Shown: piece after piece, positions 43,785 through 51,780 of the stretch
How the letters are laid out: every line of letters starts with the position of its first letter
Position numbering within the stretch: position 1 is the first letter of the stretch
Assembly: GCA_964645715.1 (NCBI GenBank)
Contig: CAZYAO010000007.1
Coordinates: forward strand, 54,114-118,113
Origin: JAUMBM01 sp964645715
GTDB lineage: Bacteria > Bacteroidota > Bacteroidia > Chitinophagales > Saprospiraceae
DNA length: 64,000 nucleotides
Reading direction: 5' to 3'
Program-made: the position numbers and the translations under genes
Notes under the pieces: model-generated
Database searches by the model: none
Told to the model about the DNA's origin: nothing
Seen by the model: only the letters and a program-made list of their open reading frames with translations

Positions 43785-44951
43785 TCAGACTGTTGCAGGT
43801 ACGCCTACTTTAGCCAGAATTTCGTGCAGGTCTTCATCCTGTACCTCTTTACGCCGGTCGGCCACCTCCAAAAACAGCTCATACACGCAGTCGAGTTCGG
43901 CCTTACTGAGGTTATAGCCGATGTTTTTCGCGCGGTAAGCGAGCGCTGCCCGGCCGCTGCGGGCAGTGAGCACGATGGTACTGTGGTCTACCCCTACCTC
44001 CAGCGGATCGATGATCTCATAGGTATCGCGGCGCTTGATGACCCCATCCTGGTGGATACCGCTGGAATGCGCGAAAGCGTTGGCGCCCACGATGGCCTTG
44101 TTGGGCTGCACCGGCATCCCCATACTCTCGCTGACGAGGCGGCTGGTGATGTTGAGCAGGCGCGTCTGAATGGCCGTATCGAGATTGAGATAAGGATGCT
44201 GCCGCAAAATAAGCACCACCTCCTCCAGGGCCGTATTACCGGCACGCTCGCCAATACCATTGATGGTACACTCAATCTGGCGCGCACCATTTTGCACACC
44301 CGCGATAGAATTGGCCGTTGCCAGCCCCAGATCATTGTGGCAGTGCGTAGACAAGATCACCTTGTCAATGCCCCGCACATTTTCCTTCAGGAAGCGGATT
44401 TTGGCACCATACTCCTCAGGCAGGCAATAGCCCGTGGTATCGGGAATATTGAGCACCGTAGCCCCCGCCTTGATGACCGCCTCGCACACTCGGGCGAGGT
44501 ATTCATTGTCGGTACGGCCGGCATCCTCGGCATAAAACTCAATATCCTCCTGGTATTGCTTAGCATACTTCACTGCAGCCACTGCACGCTCGAGGATCTC
44601 CTCCCGCGTGCTGCGAAGCTTATGCGTAATATGGTTGTCGGAAGTACCAATACCCGTATGGATGCGTCCCCGGCGCGCTTTGGCCAGCGCTGCCGCCGCC
44701 ACATCAATATCCTTTTCCACGGCCCGGGAGAGCGCGCAGATGACAGGCTCACGCACCGCCTCACTGACCGCCACCACCGCCTCGAAATCACCCGGGCTGG
44801 AGATGGGAAAACCCGCCTCAATAATATCGACACCCAGTGTTTCCAGTTGCTGCGCAACAATCACCTTTTGTTGTTGGTCAAGCTTGCAGCCCGGCACCTG
44901 CTCCCCGTCGCGCAGGGTCGTATCAAAAATATAGACTTTATCGGCAGCCAT
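43785..44951 (-). CDS. leuA: 2-isopropylmalate synthase, short form
   Basis: LeuA condenses acetyl-CoA with 2-ketoisovalerate. The 388-residue protein has the catalytic FDTTLRDGEQVPG at the start, ILSTHCHNDLGLATANSIAG and CTINGIGERAGNTALEEV, characteristic of the isopropylmalate/homocitrate synthase family. Full-length LeuA is about 500-520 residues. The C-terminal allosteric leucine-binding domain is missing, so classical leucine feedback inhibition is not expected. The context with leuC, leuD and leuB favours LeuA over citramalate or homocitrate synthase. The ATG at 44951 is preferred over the TTG six bases upstream. Confidence 0.9.
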   Translation of the reverse strand: MAADKVYIFDTTLRDGEQVPGCKLDQQQKVIVAQQLETLGVDIIEAGFPISSPGDFEAVVAVSEAVREPVICALSRAVEKDIDVAAAALAKARRGRIHTGIGTSDNHITHKLRSTREEILERAVAAVKYAKQYQEDIEFYAEDAGRTDNEYLARVCEAVIKAGATVLNIPDTTGYCLPEEYGAKIRFLKENVRGIDKVILSTHCHNDLGLATANSIAGVQNGARQIECTINGIGERAGNTALEEVVLILRQHPYLNLDTAIQTRLLNITSRLVSESMGMPVQPNKAIVGANAFAHSSGIHQDGVIKRRDTYEIIDPLEVGVDHSTIVLTARSGRAALAYRAKNIGYNLSKAELDCVYELFLEVADRRKEVQDEDLHEILAKVGVPATV

Positions 44952-44998
44952 AAGCAAATTGCAGAATTAAAAAAATAAAAGCATAGATTTGCACCAAT

Positions 44999-45006
44999 CA
45001 AAGGTA
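44999..45006 (-). promoter_or_regulatory. Predicted -7 promoter element of the leu operon
   Basis: Minus-strand TACCTTTG, an exact match, 48 nt from the leuA start. No leader peptide rich in leucine codons and no terminator/antiterminator pair are visible before leuA. Confidence 0.5.
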
Positions 45007-45120
45007 TTTCCTTTTGCCAATCATGCGACTATACAAAATGTCTATTAGTACAAACCCTTATCAGCCATATTTACTAAATTAATATTTGACTATCAATCAA
45101 TTACTAAACGCAATTTTACA

Positions 45121-46671
45121 ATGCCCAAGCAAAAAACCGACGACCTGATGCAGCTCATCAATTCGCTTAGCCGGGCAGAGAAGCGGCACTTTCGGTTATT
45201 TGTGAAACGCAATCAGGCTTCGTCAGACATTCTGTTTCTGCAGCTGTTTGATTTTCTCGATCGCCAGGGAGAATACGAAGAGGAGCAGCTGCTCCAGAAA
45301 ATCCCCGGCATCAAGAAGACGCAGCTCTCCAACCTAAAAGCGCACCTGTACAAGCAGCTGCTCATCAGCCTGCGGCTGCTCAACAAGGGCAACAACGAGG
45401 ACATTCTCATTCGGGAGAACATCGACTATGCGCGCCTGCTCTACAACAAGGGACTTTACCGGCAGGCGCTGGACATCCTTGAAAAGGCCAAAGAGCGCGC
45501 CCGCGCGGCAGGCATGCTCAACCAGGCGCTGGAGATTCTCGAGTTTGAAAAGCGCATTGAAGGCCAGTACATCATGCGCAGCATCGAAGGCCGGGCAGAG
45601 CAGCTGGCCGATGAGACCAATCTGCTCACGCGGCAGATCGAGTCCTCGCATCGCTTCTCCAACCTAAGCCTGCGCATGTACGGGCTTTACCTCCGCATTG
45701 GTTTTGTGCGCAACGAGCGCGACTACCACCAGCTGAAGCAGCTCTTTCAGTCACAGCTGCCCTCTACCAGCTTTCAGGAGCTGGACTTTTGGGGGCGCAT
45801 CTACTACTGCCAGTCCTTCATCTGGTACCACCATATTGCCCAGGATTTTCCGCTCTGCTACCGCTATGCCCAGCGATGGGTAGACCTCTTCCGGGAGCAT
45901 CCGCACATGATCAGTCTGCACGGCGCCATGTACCTCAAGGCCATGCACAACCTGCTCAACGCCCTCTACAACATCGTGCACTTTCCGCGTTTTGTGGAGG
46001 TGCTGCAGGAGTTAGAGACCTTCTATGCGACACATGACTTTGGCGAGGACCGCAATCTCGAGGGGCTGTATCACCTCTACCGTTACATACACCTCATCAA
46101 GCGGCATTTCATGGAAGGCACCTTCAAGGAAGGCCTAACGCTGGTACCCGGGCTGCTGAAGATCATCGACGACGATACCTACAACTGGGACCAGCACCGC
46201 GAGCTCGTCTTCTACTATCGCATTGCCTGTCTCTATTTTGGCAGCGGCGACAACAGCCGCGCCATTGACTTCCTCAACCGCATCATCAACCAGAAAAACC
46301 CCGACTACCGGGAAGATATTCAGAGCTTTGCACGTATCCTCAACCTCATTGCCCATTTTGAGATGGGCAACCGGCAGTTGGTAGAGTACCAGCTCAAGTC
46401 GGTCTACCGCTTTCTGCTCAAAGCCGAGGAGCTCAACGAGGTGCAGAAGGTCATCATCCAGTTTTTGCGCAAGACGCCGCGCATGAAAATGTCGGCCCTC
46501 AAGGAGGAGTTCATCCTGCTCAAAGAAAAGCTGGTTGAACTTGAACAGCGCCGCTTCGAGCGCCGCCCCTTCCTCTACCTCGACATTATCTCCTGGCTGG
46601 AGAGCAAGATTGAGGGGGTGACGGTACAGGAGGTAATCCGGCGAAAGTTTGCCGCCCGCTATGGGAAATAG
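45121..46671 (+). CDS. Alpha-helical repeat protein of unknown function
   Basis: This 516-residue cytoplasmic protein has no signal peptide. Its opening QLINSLSRAEKRHFRLFVKR and the following segment IPGIKKTQLSNLKAHLYKQL recur in uncharacterised Bacteroidota proteins, as far as I recall. The body is a TPR-like alpha-solenoid, for example YARLLYNKGLYRQALDILEK, RELVFYYRIACLYFGSGDN and SRAIDFLNRIINQKNP. No catalytic motif is visible. It is divergent from the leu operon, with 169 nt between starts, so it could share regulation with it, but nothing shows a metabolic link. The gene ends inside a perfect palindrome shared with radC. Confidence 0.7.
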   Translation: MPKQKTDDLMQLINSLSRAEKRHFRLFVKRNQASSDILFLQLFDFLDRQGEYEEEQLLQKIPGIKKTQLSNLKAHLYKQLLISLRLLNKGNNEDILIRENIDYARLLYNKGLYRQALDILEKAKERARAAGMLNQALEILEFEKRIEGQYIMRSIEGRAEQLADETNLLTRQIESSHRFSNLSLRMYGLYLRIGFVRNERDYHQLKQLFQSQLPSTSFQELDFWGRIYYCQSFIWYHHIAQDFPLCYRYAQRWVDLFREHPHMISLHGAMYLKAMHNLLNALYNIVHFPRFVEVLQELETFYATHDFGEDRNLEGLYHLYRYIHLIKRHFMEGTFKEGLTLVPGLLKIIDDDTYNWDQHRELVFYYRIACLYFGSGDNSRAIDFLNRIINQKNPDYREDIQSFARILNLIAHFEMGNRQLVEYQLKSVYRFLLKAEELNEVQKVIIQFLRKTPRMKMSALKEEFILLKEKLVELEQRRFERRPFLYLDIISWLESKIEGVTVQEVIRRKFAARYGK

Positions 46672-46703
46672 TTGTTTTTGCTGAGCATGCAGCAAAAACA
46701 ACT
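46670..46703. terminator. Perfect 14-bp palindrome between convergent genes
   Basis: Arms AGTTGTTTTTGCTG and complement around loop AGCATG. The left arm overlaps the stop codon of the helical-repeat gene (46669-46671), and the right arm ends 4 nt before the radC stop. Confidence 0.9.
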
Positions 46704-46707
46704 AAGC

Positions 46708-47418
46708 TCACAAAACCCCTTCATCGGCAAAGCTGTAATACCCTCCGTTGGTGATGATCAGGTGATCCAGCACCAGCAGGTCCAGCGCCTTGCCCACCTG
46801 CACGAGTTTGCGGGTGAGTTCGAGATCTGCCTGGCTGGGACTGCGGGAGCCGCTGGGGTGATTGTGTACCAGAATGATAGCGCTCGCATTCTGGTCGATT
46901 GCGCGTCGGAAGACCAGTTTGGCATCCACCACGGTACCTGCGACCCCACCGCTGCTGATTTTGTCGCGCGACAGGATGCGGTTGGCGCGGTTCATGCAAA
47001 GAATCCAGAACTCCTCGTGCAGCAGGTCGGCCAGCTGGCTGCCGATGGCATCGAAGGCATCGCGGCTCGACTGTACCTGCGGTTTTTCGCGCAGGGGGCT
47101 CAGTTGTCGCCGACGCCCCAGTTCGAGCGCTGCCATGATGGTGATGGCCTTCGCCTCCCCCACCCCCCGAAACCGCTTTAGATCGCTCAGTGACAGGCGC
47201 GACAGCTCCAGCAGGTCGTTGTTCATGTCGGCGAGTATACGCTGCGCTAGGGCCACGGCCGTCTCGTCGCGAGTGCCGGAGCCCAGTAGAATGGCGAGGA
47301 GCTCGGCATCGGTGAGACTATGCCGGCCTTTGAGGCTCATTTTTTCGCGTGGGCGGTCTTCTTCTGCCCAGGCTTTGATGGGGATTTGGCTTTTTTCGTA
47401 GGTAGTTTGTTCAGGCAT
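46708..47418 (-). CDS. radC: RadC family JAB/MPN-domain protein
   Basis: The 236-residue protein has an N-terminal helix-hairpin-helix region (RFRGVGEAKAITIMAALELG, about 75-94) and a C-terminal JAB/MPN metalloprotease-like domain. The zinc motif HxHx7SxxD is visible as HNHPSGSRSPSQAD, with the preceding glutamate side provided by the GVAGTVVDAK region. Despite the name the function is unsettled, and DNA repair is no longer firmly accepted. The ATG at 47418 is chosen because the longer frame starts inside the palindrome array upstream and yields repeat-derived residues. Confidence 0.9.
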   Translation of the reverse strand: MPEQTTYEKSQIPIKAWAEEDRPREKMSLKGRHSLTDAELLAILLGSGTRDETAVALAQRILADMNNDLLELSRLSLSDLKRFRGVGEAKAITIMAALELGRRRQLSPLREKPQVQSSRDAFDAIGSQLADLLHEEFWILCMNRANRILSRDKISSGGVAGTVVDAKLVFRRAIDQNASAIILVHNHPSGSRSPSQADLELTRKLVQVGKALDLLVLDHLIITNGGYYSFADEGVL

Positions 47419-47435
47419 ACTGTTTTTTTTTGTGG

Positions 47436-47627
47436 CTTTCTTTCGCTGCCTGCGGCAGCGAAAGAAAGGAGGGGGTGGCGGCTGACGCCGCTGAAATAGT
47501 GCTTCACTCGCTGCTTTCGCAGCGAGTGAAGTTGGTTTTTGGCGGCTTGCGCCGCCGAAATGGTGCTTCACTCGCTACCTTCATAGCGAGTGAGGTAAGT
47601 TTTTGGCGGCTTGGGCCGCCCAAAAAC
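47436..47627. repeat. Palindrome array with 64-bp period
   Basis: A perfect 15-bp palindrome (47436-47468, loop TGC) is followed by three GGCGGC cores starting at 47477, 47541 and 47605, exactly 64 bp apart. Between them lie two versions of a CACTCGCT stem. In copy 1 the stem closes with G-C (CTCGCTG/CAGCGAG) and in copy 2 with A-T (CTCGCTA/TAGCGAG), so the two changes compensate. The array lies upstream of radC and downstream of a small membrane protein gene. Confidence 0.92.
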
Positions 47628-47682
47628 AGCACCCTTATTAGTCGCAGCACCCCCGCATTTTCCACAAAAAAAACAAAAAAAA

Positions 47683-47901
47683 CTATGCTTCTTCGCGCCA
47701 GTCGACCTGCGCGACATAAACCAGCAGCAGGCCGCCCAGTGCCATGGCGAGCTTGATGACAAAGCTGGCGACTCCGCCCAGCTTTTTTAACCAGACCAGC
47801 CACTGCAGCTCAAGGCCTACCAGACTGACAATCAAGGCCAAAAAGCCCGTACCCGCCAATAAAAAACCGATGACGGTCAATACACTGCGATACTTTTCCA
47901 T
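47683..47901 (-). CDS. Small membrane protein of unknown function
   Basis: The 72-residue protein has about two to three hydrophobic stretches: VLTVIGFLLAGTGFLALIVS, the region around LQWLVWLKKLGG, and VIKLAMALGGLLLVYVA. It has a positively charged turn and a short acidic C-terminus. There is no recognisable domain. It sits between radC and the HMG-CoA lyase gene and opens with a good ATG. Size and hydrophobicity suggest a single-copy membrane protein, and I cannot assign a function. Confidence 0.6.
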   Translation of the reverse strand: MEKYRSVLTVIGFLLAGTGFLALIVSLVGLELQWLVWLKKLGGVASFVIKLAMALGGLLLVYVAQVDWREEA

Positions 47902-47968
47902 GGATGTGTACGGTTAATTTGCCTCAATATTACAGAATACGCGCCTTACTGACAATGAATTGCCTTGA

Positions 47969-48055
47969 GCAGCTTGAAATTTTTCTTCGAAAAATTTCAA
48001 GCTGCAGGTATCTTTATACAAAGTTGGGCGGCAGTTGCCGCCCAACTTTGTATAA
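47969..48055. repeat. Stem and core palindromes between divergent genes
   Basis: The stem (47969-48005) has perfect 17-bp arms with loop TTC, the same TTTTTCTTCGAAAAA centre as the stem at 29994-30036. The core (48014-48055) has perfect 19-bp arms with loop AGTT. They separate the starts of the small membrane protein gene (minus) and mvaB (plus). The -7-like TATCTTAG at 48066-48073 lies just after. Confidence 0.93.
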
Positions 48056-48099
48056 AAAAAACCCGTATCTTAGCGACCAAGAACACATGAATTCCAGCA

Positions 48100-48963
48100 A
48101 TGATCAAGCTCATAGAGTGTCCGCGGGATGCGATGCAAGGCATTGCGACCTTCATCCCCACCGAGACCAAAATCAACTACCTCAATGCGCTGTTGCGGGT
48201 GGGCTTCGACACCCTTGACTTTGGGAGCTTTGTCAGTCCCAAAGCCATCCCGCAGATGCGCGATACGGCTGAGGTGCTGACCTCGCTGGAGCTGGCCAAC
48301 AGCCGCAGCCGCCTGCTGGCCATCGTGGCCAACCAGCGTGGAGCTGAGCAGGCCGCCGCCTACCAGACCATCAGCTACCTCGGCTACCCCTTCTCTGTGT
48401 CCGAAACCTTCCAGTTGCGCAACACCAACGCCACCATTGCGGAGTCGGTCGAGCGGGTCACCGAAATACAGGCGCTCTGCCAGCAGACCGGCAAGCAGCT
48501 GGTCATCTATATCAGCATGGGCTTTGGCAACCCCTATGGCGACCCCTGGAATGCCGAGGTGGTCATCCGCTGGGTCGAGACCCTCGCCCAGGAGGGCATT
48601 GGCATCTTCCAGTTGTCCGACACCATAGGTGTTGCCTCCTCCACCAGCATCAGCTACCTTTTTGAGCAGCTCATCCCGCGTTTTCCGGCGCTGGAGATCG
48701 GTGCGCACTTCCACACCACCGCCGCCACTTGGCGCGAAAAAGTCGAAGCCGCCTACGAGCACGGCTGCCGCCGCTTCGATGGTGCCATCCGCGGCTACGG
48801 CGGCTGCCCCATGGCGCGAGACGAGCTCACCGGCAATATGCCCATGGAGCAGCTGTTTGCCTTCTTCGACGAAAAACAGGAGGCCACCGGTATTGATGCG
48901 ACGGCCTTCCTCAAGGCCTACCTCATGGCTGAACATGTTTTTCCGGGCCAGGGCCGACATTAG
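48100..48963 (+). CDS. mvaB: Hydroxymethylglutaryl-CoA lyase
   Basis: HMG-CoA lyase splits HMG-CoA into acetoacetate and acetyl-CoA in leucine catabolism. The 287-residue protein has the start ECPRDAMQGIATFIPTETKI (the family ECPRD and IPT block), then LDFGSFVSPKAIPQMRDT, HFHTTAATWREKVEAAYEHG and GYGGCPMARDELTGNM, with the catalytic-loop cysteine (GGCP). The TIM-barrel family and the length fit. Downstream lies an unrelated glycoside hydrolase. A near-consensus -7 element TATCTTAG lies about 35 nt upstream. Confidence 0.9.
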   Translation: MIKLIECPRDAMQGIATFIPTETKINYLNALLRVGFDTLDFGSFVSPKAIPQMRDTAEVLTSLELANSRSRLLAIVANQRGAEQAAAYQTISYLGYPFSVSETFQLRNTNATIAESVERVTEIQALCQQTGKQLVIYISMGFGNPYGDPWNAEVVIRWVETLAQEGIGIFQLSDTIGVASSTSISYLFEQLIPRFPALEIGAHFHTTAATWREKVEAAYEHGCRRFDGAIRGYGGCPMARDELTGNMPMEQLFAFFDEKQEATGIDATAFLKAYLMAEHVFPGQGRH

Positions 48964-49126
48964 GCAGGTCCGCAGCGGCCTTGTAGTGGCTATAAAAATC
49001 GCTGCAGCAGTCAGGGGCGCCATCACAGCCACCAGCAACAGCTTGCCGCATACAAGTAAAAAGCCATCAATGCGGCCAAAGACCGCCGCCAGGCGGGTTA
49101 GTTTTATCCACCCACATCACACCACT

Positions 49127-50653
49127 ATGTATCGCTTTTTTCTGCTTCTATGCCTCACCCCCCTCGCTGCTTTCAGCCAGTCACCGGAGGTCGAACTGCG
49201 CGGAGCCTGGATCGCCACCGTCTCGGGCATCGACTATCCGCGGCAGGCCGGCACCGACCCTGCCCGTCTGCGGGCACAATACGACCAGCTGCTCGACGCA
49301 CTGCAGCAGACAGGCATCAATACCCTCTTCTTCCAGGTGCGGCCGGCGGGCGACGCTTTTTACCCCAGCCGCCATGCCCCCTGGTCGGCATTCCTCACCG
49401 GCCGACAGGGGCTGCCGCCGGCCGACAATTTTGATCCCCTCGCCTATATGATTGCGCAGGCACACGCCCGCGGCATTGAATTTCACGCCTGGATCAACCC
49501 CTACCGCGCAACGGTCAGCCTCGACACGGCCGCGCTGGCGGCCAGCCACGCTTTTTATCGCCGGCGCAGCTGGCTGCTCACCTACGGCAACAGGCTGTAT
49601 TTTGACCCGGGCATCCCCGAGGTGCGGCAGCACCTGCTGGAAGTGGTGGACGAGCTCGTCACCCACTACGATCTTGACGGACTGCACATCGACGACTATT
49701 TTTACCCCTACCCGCTGCAGGGGCAGGCTTTCCCCGACAGTGCCAGCTTTCGGCGCTATGCGCCCGCGGGCAGCAAGCTGGCCGACTGGCGGCGCAGCAA
49801 TACCAGCGCGCTGGTGCGCGACCTTTACGAACTCGTCAAGCAGCGCAAGCCCTGGCTGGCCTTCGGCGTCAGCCCCTTTGGCGTGTGGCGCAACCAGTCT
49901 GTTGACCCGAGGGGGTCGGCCACCCGGGCCGGCGTCACCACTTACGACGACCTCTATGCCGACGTGCTGCACTGGATAGAGCGCGGCTGGATCGACTATG
50001 TGGCACCGCAGCTCTACTGGCACATAGGCTTTCAGTTGGCCGACTACCAGCTGCTGCTCGACTGGTGGCATGAGCGGAGCGCTCCCACCCCGGTCATCAT
50101 CGGCCACGCCGTCTACAAAGTCGACAACGACAATGCCGGCTGGCGCAATCCTTCGGAGATTCCGCAGCAGATCGAGCGGCGGCGGCAGTATACCGGCAGC
50201 CCCGGCAGCATCCACTTCAATGCCCAAAAAATTTTGGAAAACCGCCTGGGCGTGCGCGATTCGCTGCAGCGCCTCTACAGCAGCCCCGCCCGCTGGCCGC
50301 TGCGGCCGCAGCAAGGCCTCTATGGCAAGCCCGAGGCGCCCGCCCTCGAACGCCTCCGCTACAGCCAGGGCAAGGTGTTGCTCCGCTGGAGCCACCCCCT
50401 CGCTCCCCTGCCTGTCGACCGACAGCCGCACTATTATGCGGTCTATCGCAGCGAGCGGCCCCGGGGCGCGGCGGCGCCCGAGCCGGCCCGCCTCATCCAC
50501 CTCAGCCCCTTCGCCCCCCAACAGGATTGCCTCAGCTTTGAGGACCAAGCGCTTAGGCGCGGTAGCGGCTATCAGTATTACGTGGTGGCAGTCAATAGGT
50601 TTCACCGGGGCGGGCTGCGGTCGGTGGTTAGGGGGGTGAAGCGGGTGCGGTAA
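49127..50653 (+). CDS. GHL10 family glycoside hydrolase (DUF187/YngK-like)
   Basis: The 508-residue protein has a signal peptide (MYRFFLLLCLTPLAAFSQ) and a TIM-barrel of the GHL10 family: ELRGAWIATVSGIDYPR, DQLLDALQQTGINTLFFQVR, ARGIEFHAWINPYRA, YDLDGLHIDDYFYPYP with likely catalytic acids, and WLAFGVSPFGVWRNQ. A C-terminal fibronectin-like module follows (from about residue 395: QGKVLLRWSHPLAPL). The family hydrolyses unknown or peptidoglycan-type glycans. The start is the ATG at 49127, and the longer upstream frame is not coding. Confidence 0.85.
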   Translation: MYRFFLLLCLTPLAAFSQSPEVELRGAWIATVSGIDYPRQAGTDPARLRAQYDQLLDALQQTGINTLFFQVRPAGDAFYPSRHAPWSAFLTGRQGLPPADNFDPLAYMIAQAHARGIEFHAWINPYRATVSLDTAALAASHAFYRRRSWLLTYGNRLYFDPGIPEVRQHLLEVVDELVTHYDLDGLHIDDYFYPYPLQGQAFPDSASFRRYAPAGSKLADWRRSNTSALVRDLYELVKQRKPWLAFGVSPFGVWRNQSVDPRGSATRAGVTTYDDLYADVLHWIERGWIDYVAPQLYWHIGFQLADYQLLLDWWHERSAPTPVIIGHAVYKVDNDNAGWRNPSEIPQQIERRRQYTGSPGSIHFNAQKILENRLGVRDSLQRLYSSPARWPLRPQQGLYGKPEAPALERLRYSQGKVLLRWSHPLAPLPVDRQPHYYAVYRSERPRGAAAPEPARLIHLSPFAPQQDCLSFEDQALRRGSGYQYYVVAVNRFHRGGLRSVVRGVKRVR

Positions 50654-50655
50654 GA

Positions 50656-50854
50656 AGGGGTGGTTTTGGCGGCTTCGCCGCCAAAACAATGTTTTATATT
50701 ATTTTTTGCTTTTTTAAAAAGCAAAAAATAAGCGTGGGTGGTTTTGGCGGCTTCGCCGCCAAAACGGGCTATGTTGTTTTTTGCTTTTTTTCAAAAAGCA
50801 AAAAACAACGCCATATCATGTTTTTTGGGGCGGCCCAACCGCCCCAAAAAACAT
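50656..50854. repeat. Palindrome array with 78-bp period between convergent genes
   Basis: A core TGGTTTTGGCGGC-TTC-GCCGCCAAAAC palindrome occurs at 50661 and again at 50739 (period 78). Each is followed by an AT-rich stem: TATTTTTTGCTTTTT (about 50698-50731), then GTTGTTTTTTGCTTTTT (50773-50810). The two stems differ at one base pair (A-T versus G-C) and the change is matched in the other arm. A third palindrome (50818-50854, perfect 16-bp arms) ends at the SIS gene stop. Confidence 0.92.
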
Positions 50855-51570
50855 CAAAGATGCTTTACCCGCGCCGCATAGCGCGCATACAACTCCTCGT
50901 TGCTGAAGCCGTCGATATTTTGGCTATGGTAGACAGGCAGTCGCACCCCCTGGGCGGCGGCCAGCTTCATGGCTTCTGTGGCCAGCAGGTTGACCAGAAA
51001 CACGCCTGAAAGGGTCGAGATGGGGCCTGTCAGGTTGCCAGCGATGTGCATGAGACCATCGCCGGAGGGGACGCAGTTGTCGATGACGATGTCGGCAATG
51101 TCCATCAGCTTGCGGCCCGAGGGATGGCGTGAAGGGTAGCGGGTCGACTGCTCGAGGGAAGTGATGGCCACCACCGGCAGCCCCCGCTCTTTGGCCAGCA
51201 CCGCCATCTCGATGGGCATGGCATTGCGGCCCGAGTTGGATACGACCAGCATGAGGTCGCCATCAGCAATCTGGTGCTGGTCCCAGATGATCTTCGCCAG
51301 GCCTGGCACCCGCTCGATCTCGGCGCTGCGGCGCGCACCCTCAGCCGTCATGACAATGCTGTCGAGCATCGCATTGACGTTGGCCAGCCCGCCGGCACGC
51401 ACAAACAACTCCAGACCAATCATGTGCGAGTGGCCCGTACCAAAAGTGTGTATAATGCGATCCTCCAGCAGGGTGTTGGCCATGAGCTGGGCTACCTGCT
51501 GCAGCTTCTCCGCCTGGCAGCTCGTCAGTAGTGACAGCTGGGCGGCTACTTTTTCTGCGTATTCAAACAT
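50854..51570 (-). CDS. SIS-domain sugar isomerase-like protein
   Basis: The 238-residue protein has one SIS domain of the UPF0309/MurQ-like kind: FGTGHSHMIGLELFVRAGGL (about 43-62) and VVSNSGRNAMPIEMAVLAKE, the phosphosugar-binding SIS motifs, then YPSRHPSGRKLMDIADIVID. Such proteins act on amino-sugar phosphates. The gene lies 210 nt downstream of a GH20 hexosaminidase gene on the same strand, which fits a role in amino-sugar use (inference). The stop codon is part of a palindrome. Confidence 0.8.
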   Translation of the reverse strand: MFEYAEKVAAQLSLLTSCQAEKLQQVAQLMANTLLEDRIIHTFGTGHSHMIGLELFVRAGGLANVNAMLDSIVMTAEGARRSAEIERVPGLAKIIWDQHQIADGDLMLVVSNSGRNAMPIEMAVLAKERGLPVVAITSLEQSTRYPSRHPSGRKLMDIADIVIDNCVPSGDGLMHIAGNLTGPISTLSGVFLVNLLATEAMKLAAAQGVRLPVYHSQNIDGFSNEELYARYAARVKHL

Positions 51571-51705
51571 ATAGCGTATTTTTGCTTTACTTCACTATCG
51601 GGGTGCACCGCTTAGTGCACTAGCCAAGGGGCTTGTTCGTGTCAGCTTAGCAGACGAACAACACTTCATGCACTGCTTTACTGCAACGCCTTATGCACTC
51701 CCCAC

Positions 51706-51780
51706 TTCACTGCTTTCAGCAGCGAAGTAAAGCAAAAAACAGCTGCTTGGGGGCATTTTTAAAAAAAACACCCCCAAGCA
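51706..51780. repeat. Stem-loops between the GH20 and SIS genes
   Basis: 51744-51780 pairs TGCTTGGGGG with CCCCCAAGCA around an AT-rich loop and starts next to the GH20 stop. An imperfect ACTTC..CTGCT/AGCAG..GAAGT hairpin lies at about 51706-51731. A weaker GTTCGT/ACGAAC pair occurs near 51632-51660. I see no gene in 51571-51780. Confidence 0.75.

Noticed and set aside
47418..47571. N-terminal extension of RadC to 287 residues
   Set aside because: The extension translates the palindrome array (proline- and arginine-rich nonsense). The family start is at 47418. Similar extensions of GH20 and the cytochrome were rejected.
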